64,000 nucleotides of DNA. Origin: Vibrio sinensis (lineage in GTDB: Bacteria > Pseudomonadota > Gammaproteobacteria > Enterobacterales > Vibrionaceae). This document shows positions 25,195 through 35,884 of the stretch, piece after piece. A program made the translations under genes and the position numbers. The notes beneath the pieces are model-generated. The model saw nothing but the letters and a program-made list of their open reading frames with translations. It was not told the origin of the DNA and did not search any database. Position 1 is the stretch's first letter. Each line of letters begins with the position of its first letter. The DNA lies in assembly GCF_003605645.1 (NCBI RefSeq), contig NZ_QVMU01000006.1, positions 124,270 to 188,269 on the forward strand, written 5' to 3'.

Positions 25195-27069
25195 ATGCCA
25201 AATAACAAAACGTCGTCGCTGTTAAAGCAGCGCCGATTTTTACCTTATTTTGTTACTCAGTTTTTTGGGGCTTTTAATGACAACATTTTTAAAAATGTGC
25301 TGTTGTTATTTGTCGCTTTTGCCGGCGTTGGCATGCTTCCGATTTCAAGTAATCTGTTCATCAATTTGGCAGCAGGTTTATTCATTCTGCCTTTTTTCCT
25401 TTTCTCAGCATCTGCTGGCGTTCTTGCCGATAAGTATGAAAAAGCATGGTTTATTCGCAAAGTTAAGCTCGCCGAGATTGGCATCATGCTCCTGGGTGCA
25501 ATAGGTTTCATCACCGAAAGTTACTTAATCCTACTCTTCTTATTGTTTTTAATGGGAATGCAATCTGCTTTTTTCGGCCCAGTTAAATACGCCCTACTCC
25601 CACAACAACTCAAAACTAAAGAGTTAGTTTCAGGCAACGCATTAGTGGAAACGGGCACATTTCTCGCGATTCTACTTGGTACCATTGGTGCTGGTTTTAT
25701 TGCATCGACAGAAAATGCCAAATACATTGCTGCGATTAGCGTTCTCGTGTTTGCAGTACTTGGGTATTTATCCAGCCGATACATTCCTGAAGCGCCCGCC
25801 CACGCTAGTGATATCAAATTTCGCTGGCAGCCAATAACGCATACCCGAAAAACCATCGCTATCGCCAAATCGGACCGCGTTATTTTCCAATCTATTATGG
25901 CAATAAGCTGGTTTTGGTTTCTTGGTGCCGCCTACTTAACGCAATTCCCAAACTTCACGAAAATCTATCTCAACGGTAATGAAAGTGCCGTTTCATTTTT
26001 GTTAGCTTTGTTCTCTGTGGGTATCGCGATAGGCTCATTAACTTGCGACAAGTTATCCAATCATCGAATTGAAATCGGGATCGTTCCATTAGGCAGTTTT
26101 GGCATCACAGTTTTTGGTGGCTTAATGGCAAGCTCTGTTCCAGATACACTGCCCGCTTTCGCTTCTTTTAGCGAGTTTATTGCTGATCGTAGTCTTTGGC
26201 CTGTCTTTGTTTATTTGCTGCTGCTAGGAGCCTCTGGGGGCGTTTTTATCGTTCCGCTTTACGCACTAATGCAACAACGTGCGAAAGTCAACGAGCGTGC
26301 GCAAGTTATCGCGGCTCTTAATATCTACAATTCACTTTTTATGGTGGGAAGTGCGGTTCTTGGTATTGTCTGCTTATCGCTATTGGGACTAAGCATTCCG
26401 CACTTCTTTATGTTGCTCGCTCTGCTCAACTTCTTAGTGACCGCTTATCTTTTCATGCAAGTTCCCGTGTTTGTCGTGCGCTTTCTTGTTTGGGTGTTAA
26501 CTCACACCATGTATCGCGTAAAACATAAAAACCTGCATCATTTACCAGAACGAGGCGGCGCACTGATTGTTTGCAACCATGTCAGCTATATGGATGCGCT
26601 TTTGCTGAGTGCCGTTTGCCCACGTTTAATTCGTTTTGTTATGCACGAAGAGTACGCCAACATTCCAATTTTAAGGCGTTTTCTTCGACGAGCTGGCGTG
26701 ATTCCTATTTCTGCAACCCGTCGAGGTTCTATTAGACAAGCCTTTAACGATGTAGAAAAGGCGCTCAACGAGGGGCATATCGTGTGTATCTTTCCAGAGG
26801 GGACATTAACTCCTGACGGCGAGATAAGTGAGTTTATGCGCGGCATGGATATTATTTTACGCCGTAGCCCTGTTCCTGTGATTCCAATGGCATTGAAAGG
26901 ATTGTGGGGCAGCTACTTTAGCCGCTATAAGGGGCAAGCCTGTAAAGGCCTACCAAGCCGATATTGGTCAAAAATCGAAATTGAAGCTGGTGATCCAGTC
27001 GACTCCAAACAGGCTACAACGTTGATCATGCAAGAGAAAGTAACTGAACTCAGAGGCAACTGGAAGTAA
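25195..27069 (+). CDS. MFS transporter fused to a lysophospholipid acyltransferase domain
   Basis: A 624-aa protein. Residues 1-420 form an LplT-like MFS transporter with 12 helices (FFGAFNDNIFKN opens it). The C-terminal part is a PlsC-type acyltransferase with H462 and D467 in NHVSYMDALLL, the FPEGTL motif and PVIPMAL. It probably flips lysophospholipid across the inner membrane and reacylates it. E. coli uses LplT plus Aas; here the acyl-ACP synthetase (AMP-binding) domain of Aas is missing. AAGGA precedes the ATG at 25195. Confidence 0.88.
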   Translation: MPNNKTSSLLKQRRFLPYFVTQFFGAFNDNIFKNVLLLFVAFAGVGMLPISSNLFINLAAGLFILPFFLFSASAGVLADKYEKAWFIRKVKLAEIGIMLLGAIGFITESYLILLFLLFLMGMQSAFFGPVKYALLPQQLKTKELVSGNALVETGTFLAILLGTIGAGFIASTENAKYIAAISVLVFAVLGYLSSRYIPEAPAHASDIKFRWQPITHTRKTIAIAKSDRVIFQSIMAISWFWFLGAAYLTQFPNFTKIYLNGNESAVSFLLALFSVGIAIGSLTCDKLSNHRIEIGIVPLGSFGITVFGGLMASSVPDTLPAFASFSEFIADRSLWPVFVYLLLLGASGGVFIVPLYALMQQRAKVNERAQVIAALNIYNSLFMVGSAVLGIVCLSLLGLSIPHFFMLLALLNFLVTAYLFMQVPVFVVRFLVWVLTHTMYRVKHKNLHHLPERGGALIVCNHVSYMDALLLSAVCPRLIRFVMHEEYANIPILRRFLRRAGVIPISATRRGSIRQAFNDVEKALNEGHIVCIFPEGTLTPDGEISEFMRGMDIILRRSPVPVIPMALKGLWGSYFSRYKGQACKGLPSRYWSKIEIEAGDPVDSKQATTLIMQEKVTELRGNWK

Positions 27070-27081
27070 ACCTTTTGCTAA

Positions 27082-27106
27082 AGCTGTTCAGATTTTCTGA
27101 ACAGCT
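27082..27106. repeat. Perfect 11-bp inverted repeat after the MFS-acyltransferase gene
   Basis: AGCTGTTCAGA and TCTGAACAGCT with a TTT loop. There is no T-run behind it, so it may be a weak terminator or an RNA-stabilising hairpin. Confidence 0.55.
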
Positions 27107-27181
27107 GTTCAACACAATCTGACTGCATACTCAAGGTTGCTAGTATAAAATGGCCCTCTTTTAAATTTTGAAAGTTCTCGC

Positions 27182-28105
27182 ATGAACATTGCTAAAAAAT
27201 ATTTACCGTTTTGGTTGGCGCTTTTCATTTGTTTGTTCCCATTTATAACGTCACCAACTGCTCTCATCATTGGTTTTTTTCTCGCTTCATTTGGGCTAAT
27301 TCCTAGCAATTACAATTTAGCAAAAATCACAAAAAAACTGCTCGCCTATTCCATTGTTGGCCTTGGCTTTGGTATCCACTTTGAGCAAGCTCTCGCCGTT
27401 ACTGGCAGTGGTATTGATTTAATTATTGCGACTATTGTGGGCACACTCGTTATTGGCTGGTTCTTTGCGCGAGCAATTGGCCTGAATCAACAAACGGGGT
27501 ATTTAATTGCCTCAGGTACCGCCATCTGCGGCGGAAGTGCGATCGCTGCTGTGGCGCCAGCAATCAAAGCAGATGATGAGCAAATTGCATTATCTTTAGC
27601 CACGGTATTTGTGCTTAATTCAATTGCTCTATTTATCTTTCCTGTTATTGGTCATGCATTAAACCTTGATCAACACACGTTTGGTACTTGGGCTGCGATT
27701 GCAATTCATGACACCTCATCGGTTGTTGGCGCTGCGTCTGCTTATGGTGAAGAAGCATTAACGACTGCAACCACACTCAAATTAGCTCGCGCATTGTGGA
27801 TCATTCCCGTCGCGTTAATCAGCGCATTTATTTTCCGTAATGATTCAAAGAAAATTACCATTCCATATTTTATTTTCTTCTACTGCGCAGCAATTTTGGT
27901 GAGTGACTGGTTGCCACAATTTGATGACATATATCAGATGATTTTTGCGGCTTCAAAACGCGCATTGGTGATTTGTCTTTTCTTGATCGGCTGTGCTATT
28001 TCAGTGGAAAAACTCAAGGCAGCAGGAGCAAAGCCGTTACTCTTTGGCGTGACTTTGTGGGTATTGATTTCAACCACATCACTTGCGTGGTTACTACTCA
28101 GTTAA
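27182..28105 (+). CDS. YeiH-family putative sulfate exporter (UPF0324)
   Basis: A 307-aa protein with about 10 TM helices. The signatures [20 protein letters not shown] and [20 protein letters not shown] are diagnostic of the YeiH/UPF0324 family, predicted anion (sulfate or sulfite) exporters. Regulation by a neighbouring LysR protein, common elsewhere, is not seen here. It stands alone behind the MFS-acyltransferase gene. Confidence 0.88.
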   Translation: MNIAKKYLPFWLALFICLFPFITSPTALIIGFFLASFGLIPSNYNLAKITKKLLAYSIVGLGFGIHFEQALAVTGSGIDLIIATIVGTLVIGWFFARAIGLNQQTGYLIASGTAICGGSAIAAVAPAIKADDEQIALSLATVFVLNSIALFIFPVIGHALNLDQHTFGTWAAIAIHDTSSVVGAASAYGEEALTTATTLKLARALWIIPVALISAFIFRNDSKKITIPYFIFFYCAAILVSDWLPQFDDIYQMIFAASKRALVICLFLIGCAISVEKLKAAGAKPLLFGVTLWVLISTTSLAWLLLS

Positions 28106-28229
28106 TTATGAATTGCGTTAGATTGCGTAGCTAATATTGCGTATTACGTAGAAAGTCGGAAAAGTGATGATATCTATCGCTAAGACTTAGCTCTTGAAAG
28201 TGGTTTTTTAGCGTTCCGATTTTTGCGGT

Positions 28230-28385
28230 TTACGTTTTTTGAAGACCGCGCTCTTGTCGATAGAGTAAAACCAACACGATCAACAAAACAAAGGCGGTAA
28301 ACTCAGCGACAGAGCGCCAAAGCCCATCATTGAGAATTGCGATAATGATTTGGACGACTATCGCAGCAATCAGTGCTATTTTCAT
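28230..28385 (-). CDS. Small membrane protein (51 aa), unknown function
   Basis: ATG to TAA frame starting MKIALIAAIVVQIIIAILND, with a second hydrophobic stretch (AFVLLIVLVLLYRQE) and a basic C-terminus, so two TM helices joined by a short loop. It lies 76 bases downstream of menE on the same strand. An in-frame ATG four codons upstream (28397) lies in the arm of a hairpin. The Shine-Dalgarno is weak. I do not recognise the family. Confidence 0.6.
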   Translation of the reverse strand: MKIALIAAIVVQIIIAILNDGLWRSVAEFTAFVLLIVLVLLYRQERGLQKT

Positions 28386-28393
28386 TTTTATAT

Positions 28394-28439
28394 CCATATA
28401 ACGCCAAATACATAGTCATTATGCATTGGCGTTATATGG
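28394..28439. repeat. Perfect 14-bp inverted repeat between menE and the 51-aa gene
   Basis: CCATATAACGCCAA (28394-28407) and TTGGCGTTATATGG (28426-28439) with an 18-base loop. It may end menE transcription or cover the start of the small gene. Confidence 0.85.
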
Positions 28440-28461
28440 TGAAAAAGACTATTTTGATCTA

Positions 28462-29865
28462 TCAAATAACCTGATAGTTGGTTGACTGTTTGAGCCACTC
28501 TTTTGCAGCGTGTCGAGAAAGTTTAATACCACTACCTAATAGAGTACTAGGCATAGCGATGAACACGTCTGGAACTTTAAAGCGAACTAGGCGGTTTGAA
28601 AGCCATTGGGCTAATGCAAGATCTTCTAAATCTGAAGTCGATTGCACTAAAGCGAGGGGACGCGCACCATAACGTTCATCTGCTATTGGGATCACCAAAC
28701 TCTGTATCACCGCGGTATGTTGATTCAATGCCCGTTCAATCTCTTCACAATGTATATTCTCACCGCCAGAAATGAACTGATTGTCTGCTCGCCCAATGAT
28801 CTGCAACTCACCCTCAATCCACTGCCCAAGATCTTTACTATCAAACCAACCTGATTGATCACACAATGGTGTAATTTGACCTTGGTAAAGGTAGCCTTTC
28901 GCTAACGTTTCACCTGCAATATAGATACGTTGATCGACGAGTTTAATCTCGCGATTGGCCAATAGTCGCCCAGCACTTTCAAGACTATTAATCCGTTTGG
29001 CCGTGACGGTTGAAGCCGCTTCTGTCATTCCATATCCAAGCCAAGTTTCAATGCCCCGATCCGTCGCGGCTTGTGCCAGTGAAAGTGGAATATGGCTTCC
29101 ACCAAGTAATACGCGTTTAAGATCTAACGCTTGCTTGGTTTCAAGTAAACGTGACAGCTGTGTCGCGACTAACGAAGCATGTGTGACATTGTGGACATCT
29201 TGACTTAGCTCCCCAGTCCCAACTTTTAAAGCAGCCCCACTCCATAGCCAGCGATAGATAATCGCTAAACCAGAAACATGATACATAGGCAAACTTAGGA
29301 GCCAACAATCATCTGCTTGATAAACAAACTGCTGCAATAAGCCATCGGCGGAAGCAAAATGCTGTTGAGAGGTATGTGCCACAGCTTTTGGCGTTCCTGT
29401 CGAACCTGAGGTAAAAATAACGGATGCTAATTGTTGAGCATGATAATGCGAGACAAGATTCGATGCTTGATACTCAGTACGGTCAAAGTGCAAATTTGCC
29501 AAATCTGATAGATTTTGCTCTTCAGATACCAACCAAACAAACGTCTTTTCATCTGAGCGGTATAGCGTTTCAAGCTTATCCAACAGTTGCTGTTTAGGTT
29601 GAGGCATCGTCAAAGCGCAAGTCACGCCTATTTCTAAGCATGCTAAATACATCAGCACTAACTCAGGGCTATTTTTTCCCACACACGTGATGATATTGCC
29701 AGAAACAACACCTTGCTGTAGTAACCCTAAAGCAACTTGATTGACTGAGTCACGTAACTCTTCCCAAGTAAAATTACGTTCAGGAGTTCGCAGCGCAATA
29801 GCAAATGGGCGCAAATGCGCCCATTGATTCAATGGTGATTTAGACCGATTCATTAGGCTTGCCAA
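28462..29865 (-). CDS. menE: 2-succinylbenzoate-CoA ligase
   Basis: A 467-aa AMP-forming ligase that activates o-succinylbenzoate to its CoA thioester. The P-loop SVIFTSGSTGTPKAVAHT, the GYGMTEAAS segment, and GRADNQFISGGENIHCEEIE with the C-terminal lysine region (GSGIKLSR) are in order. Its start overlaps menC by 13 bases, so the two are co-translated. It is the last gene of the menaquinone cluster. Confidence 0.95.
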   Translation of the reverse strand: MASLMNRSKSPLNQWAHLRPFAIALRTPERNFTWEELRDSVNQVALGLLQQGVVSGNIITCVGKNSPELVLMYLACLEIGVTCALTMPQPKQQLLDKLETLYRSDEKTFVWLVSEEQNLSDLANLHFDRTEYQASNLVSHYHAQQLASVIFTSGSTGTPKAVAHTSQQHFASADGLLQQFVYQADDCWLLSLPMYHVSGLAIIYRWLWSGAALKVGTGELSQDVHNVTHASLVATQLSRLLETKQALDLKRVLLGGSHIPLSLAQAATDRGIETWLGYGMTEAASTVTAKRINSLESAGRLLANREIKLVDQRIYIAGETLAKGYLYQGQITPLCDQSGWFDSKDLGQWIEGELQIIGRADNQFISGGENIHCEEIERALNQHTAVIQSLVIPIADERYGARPLALVQSTSDLEDLALAQWLSNRLVRFKVPDVFIAMPSTLLGSGIKLSRHAAKEWLKQSTNYQVI

Positions 29866-30839
29866 ATCAACGCCTGATCAGACAATTTTGCAATCGGTAG
29901 CTCACACCCCGGCCAAGGCACTTCTAGCTGCTGAGTAAACAGCCCGATAGTATCCAGCCCTGGTACTTCGTCGGGAAGTTGCCAATGCGCAAGTCGAGCC
30001 AATTGCGTTAAACCTAAGCTTGATTCAAGACTTGAGCTGAAAATTGCTTTAATTCCTAATGCTTTGGCTTTATCAATCAAAGCGCAGCAACGCTCAACAG
30101 ACCCAATGAGCGTCGGCTTAATAATAATCGCTTTAACACCATTAAAATCGTCCAACTTAAAGTCTGGTTTACGAATGGCATGTTGTAGTGTTTCATCCCA
30201 AGCAATTGCAATACCGGTATCGATAGCAAAAGAAAAACTATCGCCGGGTGCTTGGCATGGCTCTTCAATAAAACAAATGCGATGACGACGTGATGGGGCA
30301 ACGTATTGTGCAAACTTACGTGCTTTTTCTGGCGTCCAAGCTCGGTTTGCATCTAAACGTAAGTGAAGATCTGGGATGGACTCTAAAAAGAGGTTCACCA
30401 ACATACCGTCACGAATAGGTTCATACAGACCCACTTTGACCTTGGCAATCTTTAACCCCTGCATCTTATCCAGTTTAGGAATAAGTTCATCTGGATCACC
30501 AGAGCAAAGTGGTGCAGCTTGGTAAATACCCTCTTGTGGTAAGCCTTGCTGTAACTCTAAATTCGCCATCGACAAGCCAAATGCCACTGATGGGTATAAC
30601 TCATCATAATTAAGTGTGGCACCACATTGCCAAAGGGCGAGTTGCTCCACTAATTGAGAGAAAGCTTCTTCCCCACTTTCCAGGCTAAAGCCGGGCAATG
30701 GTGCAACTTCACCACGTCCGATTTGACCATTCTCACTCAATTCAATGATAAAGCCTTCACGTTCTTTCAAGCGCTCATCACGCAATATCACGCCACTATC
30801 CATCGGTAGCGAATAACGATAAAGCTTGACTGATTTCAT
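29853..30839 (-). CDS. menC: o-Succinylbenzoate synthase
   Basis: A 328-aa enolase-superfamily enzyme that dehydrates SHCHC to o-succinylbenzoate. The base KVKVG, the metal ligands in LRLDANRAW, FIEEP and AWDETL, and the second lysine in AIIIKPTLIG are all present. AGGGAA precedes the ATG. A 139-base gap separates it from menB, enough for an internal promoter. Confidence 0.95.
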   Translation of the reverse strand: MKSVKLYRYSLPMDSGVILRDERLKEREGFIIELSENGQIGRGEVAPLPGFSLESGEEAFSQLVEQLALWQCGATLNYDELYPSVAFGLSMANLELQQGLPQEGIYQAAPLCSGDPDELIPKLDKMQGLKIAKVKVGLYEPIRDGMLVNLFLESIPDLHLRLDANRAWTPEKARKFAQYVAPSRRHRICFIEEPCQAPGDSFSFAIDTGIAIAWDETLQHAIRKPDFKLDDFNGVKAIIIKPTLIGSVERCCALIDKAKALGIKAIFSSSLESSLGLTQLARLAHWQLPDEVPGLDTIGLFTQQLEVPWPGCELPIAKLSDQALIWQA

Positions 30840-30978
30840 AAAGAGTTCCCTACGCCAATTGTTTTATTGTGATTATTGTTGTTCACTTGCTGAATACGAA
30901 AAACATCACTGACACCCGTTTTACTTAACGTGCAGCACCAGTGATGATCATTCATACGTTCGTTAATCAGCGCAAGTT

Positions 30979-31845
30979 CTATGGGTTACGTGGAAATTTG
31001 TTAAAGTCTGGACGACGTTTTTCATTAAAGGCATTACGGCCTTCCTGACCCTCTTCCGTCATGTAGAACATCATTGTTGCATTACCAGCAAGTTCTTGTA
31101 GGCCCGCTTGACCATCACAGTCAGCGTTCAGTGCTGCTTTCAAACAACGCAATGCCATTGGGCTGTGTTGTAGTGTTTCACGACACCAGCGAACGGTTTC
31201 TTTTTCTAAGTCTTCAAGAGGTACAACAGTATTCACTAGCCCCATATCTAGAGCTTCTTGAGCATCGTAGAAGCGGCAAAGGAACCAGATTTCACGTGCT
31301 TTTTTCTGGCCTACGATACGAGCCATGTAGGACGCACCCCAACCACCATCAAATGAACCCACTTTTGGTCCAGTTTGACCGAATTGAGCATTTTCTGCTG
31401 CAATAGTTAAGTCACACATCATATGTAATACATGACCACCGCCCACAGCCCAGCCTGCAACAGCTGCAATCACTGGTTTTGGACAAGTACGAATTTGACG
31501 TTGGAAATCTAATACGTTCAAGTGGTGAGTACCTGAATCATCTTGATAGCCGCCGTAGTCGCCACGAATCTTCTGGTCACCACCAGAACAGAACGCTTTC
31601 TCACCTAGACCAGTAAGAATAATAACGCCAACACCTTCATCATAACGAGCATCTGCTAACGCATTGATCATTTCTTTCACAGTTTGTGGACGAAATGCAT
31701 TGTGCACTTGAGGGCGCGCAATAGTGATTTTTGCAATACCTTCTTCCGATTTGTGGTACTGAATATCTTCATAATCAGCACTACAATCAATCCAAGTAGC
31801 GGGTGCGTAAAGTTCTTGTTCTGAAATACCGACTGTCTTTGCCAT
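30979..31845 (-). CDS. menB: 1,4-Dihydroxy-2-naphthoyl-CoA synthase
   Basis: A 288-aa crotonase-fold enzyme that closes the naphthoquinone ring of o-succinylbenzoyl-CoA. The oxyanion-hole segments [16 protein letters not shown] and [18 protein letters not shown] and the catalytic [16 protein letters not shown] are intact. CAGGA precedes the ATG. It follows menH by 17 bases. Confidence 0.96.
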   Translation of the reverse strand: MAKTVGISEQELYAPATWIDCSADYEDIQYHKSEEGIAKITIARPQVHNAFRPQTVKEMINALADARYDEGVGVIILTGLGEKAFCSGGDQKIRGDYGGYQDDSGTHHLNVLDFQRQIRTCPKPVIAAVAGWAVGGGHVLHMMCDLTIAAENAQFGQTGPKVGSFDGGWGASYMARIVGQKKAREIWFLCRFYDAQEALDMGLVNTVVPLEDLEKETVRWCRETLQHSPMALRCLKAALNADCDGQAGLQELAGNATMMFYMTEEGQEGRNAFNEKRRPDFNKFPRNP

Positions 31846-31862
31846 GGTGATTCCTGTTGGTT

Positions 31863-32657
31863 CTATGATTGCTCACCAAAGTGAGTCTGAAATTGATTTT
31901 TTATAATGTTAGCAAATGCGAGCGGTTGTTCATGATGAACATTGTGCCCTGCATTGGCTACTTGGCTATAAGACAAACCACTTCGCTTTGCCATCTGGCG
32001 AAATTTTTCGTCTTGTGCGCCAAAAACATAATGCGTTTTGCTCCCTTTCTCGAGCATCGCTTCTAACAAATATTCTTGCTTGGCTAGCGATGTCGCAAGT
32101 AGCATTCGCCCAACTGAGGCGCCTAGATTAGCACTACGCTTGGTAGTTAAGGTTTGTCTTTGCTCATGGTTTAGTGAAGAAAAAACAGATTGCTGATACC
32201 AATCGCTTAAGACGTGCTCAATTGGCTCTGAAGTGAATCGCTTTGCCCACGCTTGATCATTTTGATAGCGCTTTTTTCTGTCCAATTCGCTCGACAATCC
32301 AAAGTTCCCACCCTCCACGATTAAGTATTGAATGTTTAATGAGGGGAAATAATTAAGTGCAATACCTGACATCGCAATACGCCCCCCCATTGAATAACCC
32401 ACTAACAGGATAGGCGTATCTGAATTAATATGTTGTAGTAATGTCTCTTCGATGCGCTTACAACACGATAAAAAATCGCTGCAATCTATCTGTCGACTCT
32501 GACCGTGCCCTGGCAAATCAATGGTAATACATGGCGTACCCTTTAAGTTTTGGATACAACCGAGCCAATCCTCACCACTGCCCAACAAACCGTGTAAAAA
32601 CACCACTACAGGTTGATACTGAGTTGACTGAGCGTGGTAAGAACGACTATAGAGCAT
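31863..32657 (-). CDS. menH: SHCHC synthase (MenH)
   Basis: A 264-aa alpha/beta hydrolase that eliminates pyruvate from SEPHCHC. The catalytic triad is S89 (VGYSMGGR), D216 (GAQDEKF) and H238 (AGHNVH); [12 protein letters not shown] forms the oxyanion hole. Its start overlaps menD by 11 bases, so it is co-translated with it. Confidence 0.93.
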   Translation of the reverse strand: MLYSRSYHAQSTQYQPVVVFLHGLLGSGEDWLGCIQNLKGTPCITIDLPGHGQSRQIDCSDFLSCCKRIEETLLQHINSDTPILLVGYSMGGRIAMSGIALNYFPSLNIQYLIVEGGNFGLSSELDRKKRYQNDQAWAKRFTSEPIEHVLSDWYQQSVFSSLNHEQRQTLTTKRSANLGASVGRMLLATSLAKQEYLLEAMLEKGSKTHYVFGAQDEKFRQMAKRSGLSYSQVANAGHNVHHEQPLAFANIIKNQFQTHFGEQS

Positions 32658-34359
32658 GGAGTTTTTGTACCAAAGCTTTTAACTGTTGAGAAGCTTGTTC
32701 TGGTGGGGTTTGAACTTCTATCACCAACGCACCACTGCCCGATGTAAAATGTTGTTCAATGCAATCAACATAGTCAGAGATAGACAGTGGTTTGGTATAA
32801 CTCAATTGGAATTGCTTAGCAGCATGCTCAAAATCAAACCCATGCGGCATTTGATATAAGGCTTGCTTTTGCTCTGCTGGGACCGGTAATAAATCAAATA
32901 TTGCGCCGCCATCATTGTTGGTCACAATCACCACCACTGGAGTTTTGATATGAGTGAGCAACGCTAGTGAGTTCACATCATATAAAAGTGATGTATCACC
33001 AATATAAATCGCCGTCGCTTGTTGTTTCGCTTGAATAACACCGCTTGCGGTCGCAATCAAACCATCAATGCCTGAAGCACCCCGATTGCTATACACTTCA
33101 CGTCCATCCCAAGTACCAAACATATCCAATAAACGGACGAATAAGCTGTTTCCAACAAACACCTGAACATCGCTTGGCAGTGTATCGGTTAGTGTCGCTA
33201 ATGCAATTTCACTCAGTGAATGCTGACTCTGCTGATGAATCAATGTTCGCATTGGTGCTAGTTGTTTCTGCAATGGTTCAGCCCAGCCAGTCATAGCAGA
33301 AGTTAAGTTCAAACCAAGACCTTGCGCTACCCATTCTGAAATCACAGCAACATGGTGATTCTGAGGTAGATGATCTTGGTTATTACGGTCTCGACTTGGC
33401 GCAACGTAATGATAATCCACGTCGCCTTTCTCTACTTGAGATTGAATCCATTGATTTAGACGCTTAGAGACGATCCGAGAGCCCAATTGAATAACCAACT
33501 CACACTGGTCAAATTGCTGACGGTACGATTCATTTTGCAGCCATACGTCATAATACGCCCAATCACTGCTCACTCCCGATTGCGGATCGCACAATATTGG
33601 CCAACCTAGCTGCGTAGCTAGTTGCAACGCTAATCGAGCGTCTTCAAGAGTGACACTACCTAAAAGAATCGCACCGCGCTTCGAACAATCTACATCGCTA
33701 AGATCAATCGCCAATGTTGGCATTGTTTGGCGACTATAAATTTTATCTTGTTGCCACCATGGATTTACCGCATCAATATACGATTGATAAATGACTTTAC
33801 TTTCACCGCTATACAGCGGCTCGGGAAATGGGCAATTAATATGAATAGCACAACCATTAACCCGCTGTTGATGCATCACATGATCGATAGAAGTGAGTAA
33901 CCACTTTAACGGTACATCCAGTGATGGACTCGGTAGGTCTAAGTTCGCGGTCACATGATGCGAAAAAATACCTTGTTGTAAAATAGCTTGGTTCGCGCCA
34001 CAACTGAGTAACTCAACAGGACGATCCGCAGTCAATACAACCAACCGCTCGCCAGTTAATTTAGCTTCAGCAATGGCAGGTAACAGGTTTGCAACCGCCG
34101 TTCCCGATGTAACGACAATCGCCACCGGTTTTTGACTCGCTTTCGCCAACCCCAATGCTAAGAAACCTAATCCTCGCTCATCAAAGTGGGTATGCATGGT
34201 CAAATTGATATTGGCATCGGCTTCTAAAGTCAAAGGCGTAGAACGAGACCCCGGAGCAATACAGATATCACTCACACCAAAACGGGTCAGCTCTTCTAAT
34301 ATGACTTGGCTCCAGATTCGATTCACGACTGCATGATTCACCGCAACATGATTCATCAC
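32647..34359 (-). CDS. menD: SEPHCHC synthase (MenD)
   Basis: A 570-aa thiamine-diphosphate enzyme that joins 2-oxoglutarate to isochorismate. APGSRSTPLT, HFDERGLGFLALG and the ThDP-binding stretch GDTSLLYD to TNNDGG are diagnostic. The frame can start at GTG 34359, which overlaps the menF stop (TAGTG), or at the next ATG (34356); AGGAG lies about 10 bases before the GTG, favouring it. Confidence 0.95.
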   Translation of the reverse strand: MMNHVAVNHAVVNRIWSQVILEELTRFGVSDICIAPGSRSTPLTLEADANINLTMHTHFDERGLGFLALGLAKASQKPVAIVVTSGTAVANLLPAIAEAKLTGERLVVLTADRPVELLSCGANQAILQQGIFSHHVTANLDLPSPSLDVPLKWLLTSIDHVMHQQRVNGCAIHINCPFPEPLYSGESKVIYQSYIDAVNPWWQQDKIYSRQTMPTLAIDLSDVDCSKRGAILLGSVTLEDARLALQLATQLGWPILCDPQSGVSSDWAYYDVWLQNESYRQQFDQCELVIQLGSRIVSKRLNQWIQSQVEKGDVDYHYVAPSRDRNNQDHLPQNHHVAVISEWVAQGLGLNLTSAMTGWAEPLQKQLAPMRTLIHQQSQHSLSEIALATLTDTLPSDVQVFVGNSLFVRLLDMFGTWDGREVYSNRGASGIDGLIATASGVIQAKQQATAIYIGDTSLLYDVNSLALLTHIKTPVVVIVTNNDGGAIFDLLPVPAEQKQALYQMPHGFDFEHAAKQFQLSYTKPLSISDYVDCIEQHFTSGSGALVIEVQTPPEQASQQLKALVQKLHAL

Positions 34360-35666
34360 TACGACGCGACTCCTAAAGGTGGATGATCTGAAATCAATGA
34401 TAATAGTGTCGACATCTTTTTATCTAATTCTTGCCATTCATGCTCAGCGACAGAGCCCGGAACGATTCCAGCGCCAGCAAAGAATTGAACACGCCGCCCC
34501 GTCACTTGAGCGCTGCGAATCGCAACACAAAACTCCGCGCGTTGGTGGCTAATAAAACCCATAGAACCGGCATACCATCCGCGAGCAAATGGTTCATGTT
34601 GCTGAATAAAGGCCATTGAGGCTTCGCGCGGTAAACCGGCGACTGCAGCGGTTGGTTGAAGCGCACTCAATAACTGCACACCATTAATGCCCGAATCTAA
34701 ATGAGCATGGATATTGCGCTTTAAATGCTGGACTTTACGCAAACGAATCAGTCTAGCTTCTGATTCTACTCGTACAGTGTCAGAATAAGGCGTCAGGCGT
34801 TCAATAATGTCATCAACTACATATTGGTTTTCATTCAAGTTTTTACTGTCTTGTGCCAACCAATTCGCTAACTCTAAATCTTGAGCAGCGTTATTACCTC
34901 GGCCAATCGTTCCCGCCAATGCCTCGGTATATAGCTCTTGCTGTTGACGTAAGTAAAGGCGTTCTGGTGTTGACCCCATAAACGCTCTTGTTTCATCGAG
35001 AGCCAGCAAGAAATGAAAACTGTGGTGATTATGCAGATAACTCGATTTCAATAATTGAGCTGCATGAATGGTACGATCTAGATCAACCGTCGTTTGGCGA
35101 GCCAATACCACTTTTTTAAACTTGTCCTGCTCAATACCATCCAGCACTTTTTCGACCAATTCATTCCATTGCGCTTTTTGCGGTATATGGGTGACTGAAT
35201 CCATGTGTGCTGACACTGGCATTAAAGGCGAAATCTCTTTCTGAATATTCTTCAGGCTAGCCAACGTTCGCTGCTTGTCGGTCGTTAAATTGACCGCAAG
35301 AGTCCAACTCGCATCGAATCGAATCAATTCAATTTGCGGTAAGAAGAAAAAAGAAGCCATGCAGCGACGATTTTTATCCGTGTGACCATCGAAAGAGCGC
35401 CCACCCCAAATTCTCTGATCGTCCGCTAAAATGGCATAAGCGGGGGCAGGGTCAGTAAAGGTGTGCAATTGGCCCAACGCGACAACCTCTTCTCGAGTGT
35501 CTCGGGACTGCCAGTAGAACTTAGGAAATATTGGCTGACAATCCAACCAATCAATAAAACTAAAGTCAGGCTTTTCCTCAAGAACTTGAACTAGACGAGT
35601 CACCCCATCTTTTGCATCCTTTACGCGTTCAATAAGTTCAGTAATAGCTTGATGAAAATGTGACAA
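34359..35666 (-). CDS. menF: Isochorismate synthase, menaquinone-specific
   Basis: A 435-aa chorismate-binding enzyme that converts chorismate to isochorismate, the committed step. The C-terminal half shows KVVLARQTTVDL, EALAGTIGRG, ELANWLAQDSKN, LSALQPTAAVAGLP and FFAGAGIVPGS. The frame starts with TTG at 35666, supported by GAGG five bases upstream. It heads the menF-D-H-B-C-E cluster. Confidence 0.93.
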   Translation of the reverse strand: MSHFHQAITELIERVKDAKDGVTRLVQVLEEKPDFSFIDWLDCQPIFPKFYWQSRDTREEVVALGQLHTFTDPAPAYAILADDQRIWGGRSFDGHTDKNRRCMASFFFLPQIELIRFDASWTLAVNLTTDKQRTLASLKNIQKEISPLMPVSAHMDSVTHIPQKAQWNELVEKVLDGIEQDKFKKVVLARQTTVDLDRTIHAAQLLKSSYLHNHHSFHFLLALDETRAFMGSTPERLYLRQQQELYTEALAGTIGRGNNAAQDLELANWLAQDSKNLNENQYVVDDIIERLTPYSDTVRVESEARLIRLRKVQHLKRNIHAHLDSGINGVQLLSALQPTAAVAGLPREASMAFIQQHEPFARGWYAGSMGFISHQRAEFCVAIRSAQVTGRRVQFFAGAGIVPGSVAEHEWQELDKKMSTLLSLISDHPPLGVAS

Positions 35667-35884
35667 ATCAACCTCGTATGCTTGAGATCATTACTCAAAT
35701 AATGTGAGTACTCTATTTATAGACATGGTGCAAATCAAGGCCACACTCAATGTTTTACAAAATCCTGTGATAGCGACCTCGCCATCTATTCGAAAAAAAA
35801 CGCACAATGATAGTTTTTTATTCTAACAAACCCTATTTTGGTGTAGTTTAATAAAGAAATTAAATTATTTTTAGGTCTTACACA

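Noticed and set aside
27082..27106. LexA-like box (CTGT ... ACAG)
   Set aside because: The spacing between CTGT and ACAG is 13 bases, not the 8 of a LexA site; it is an ordinary inverted repeat.
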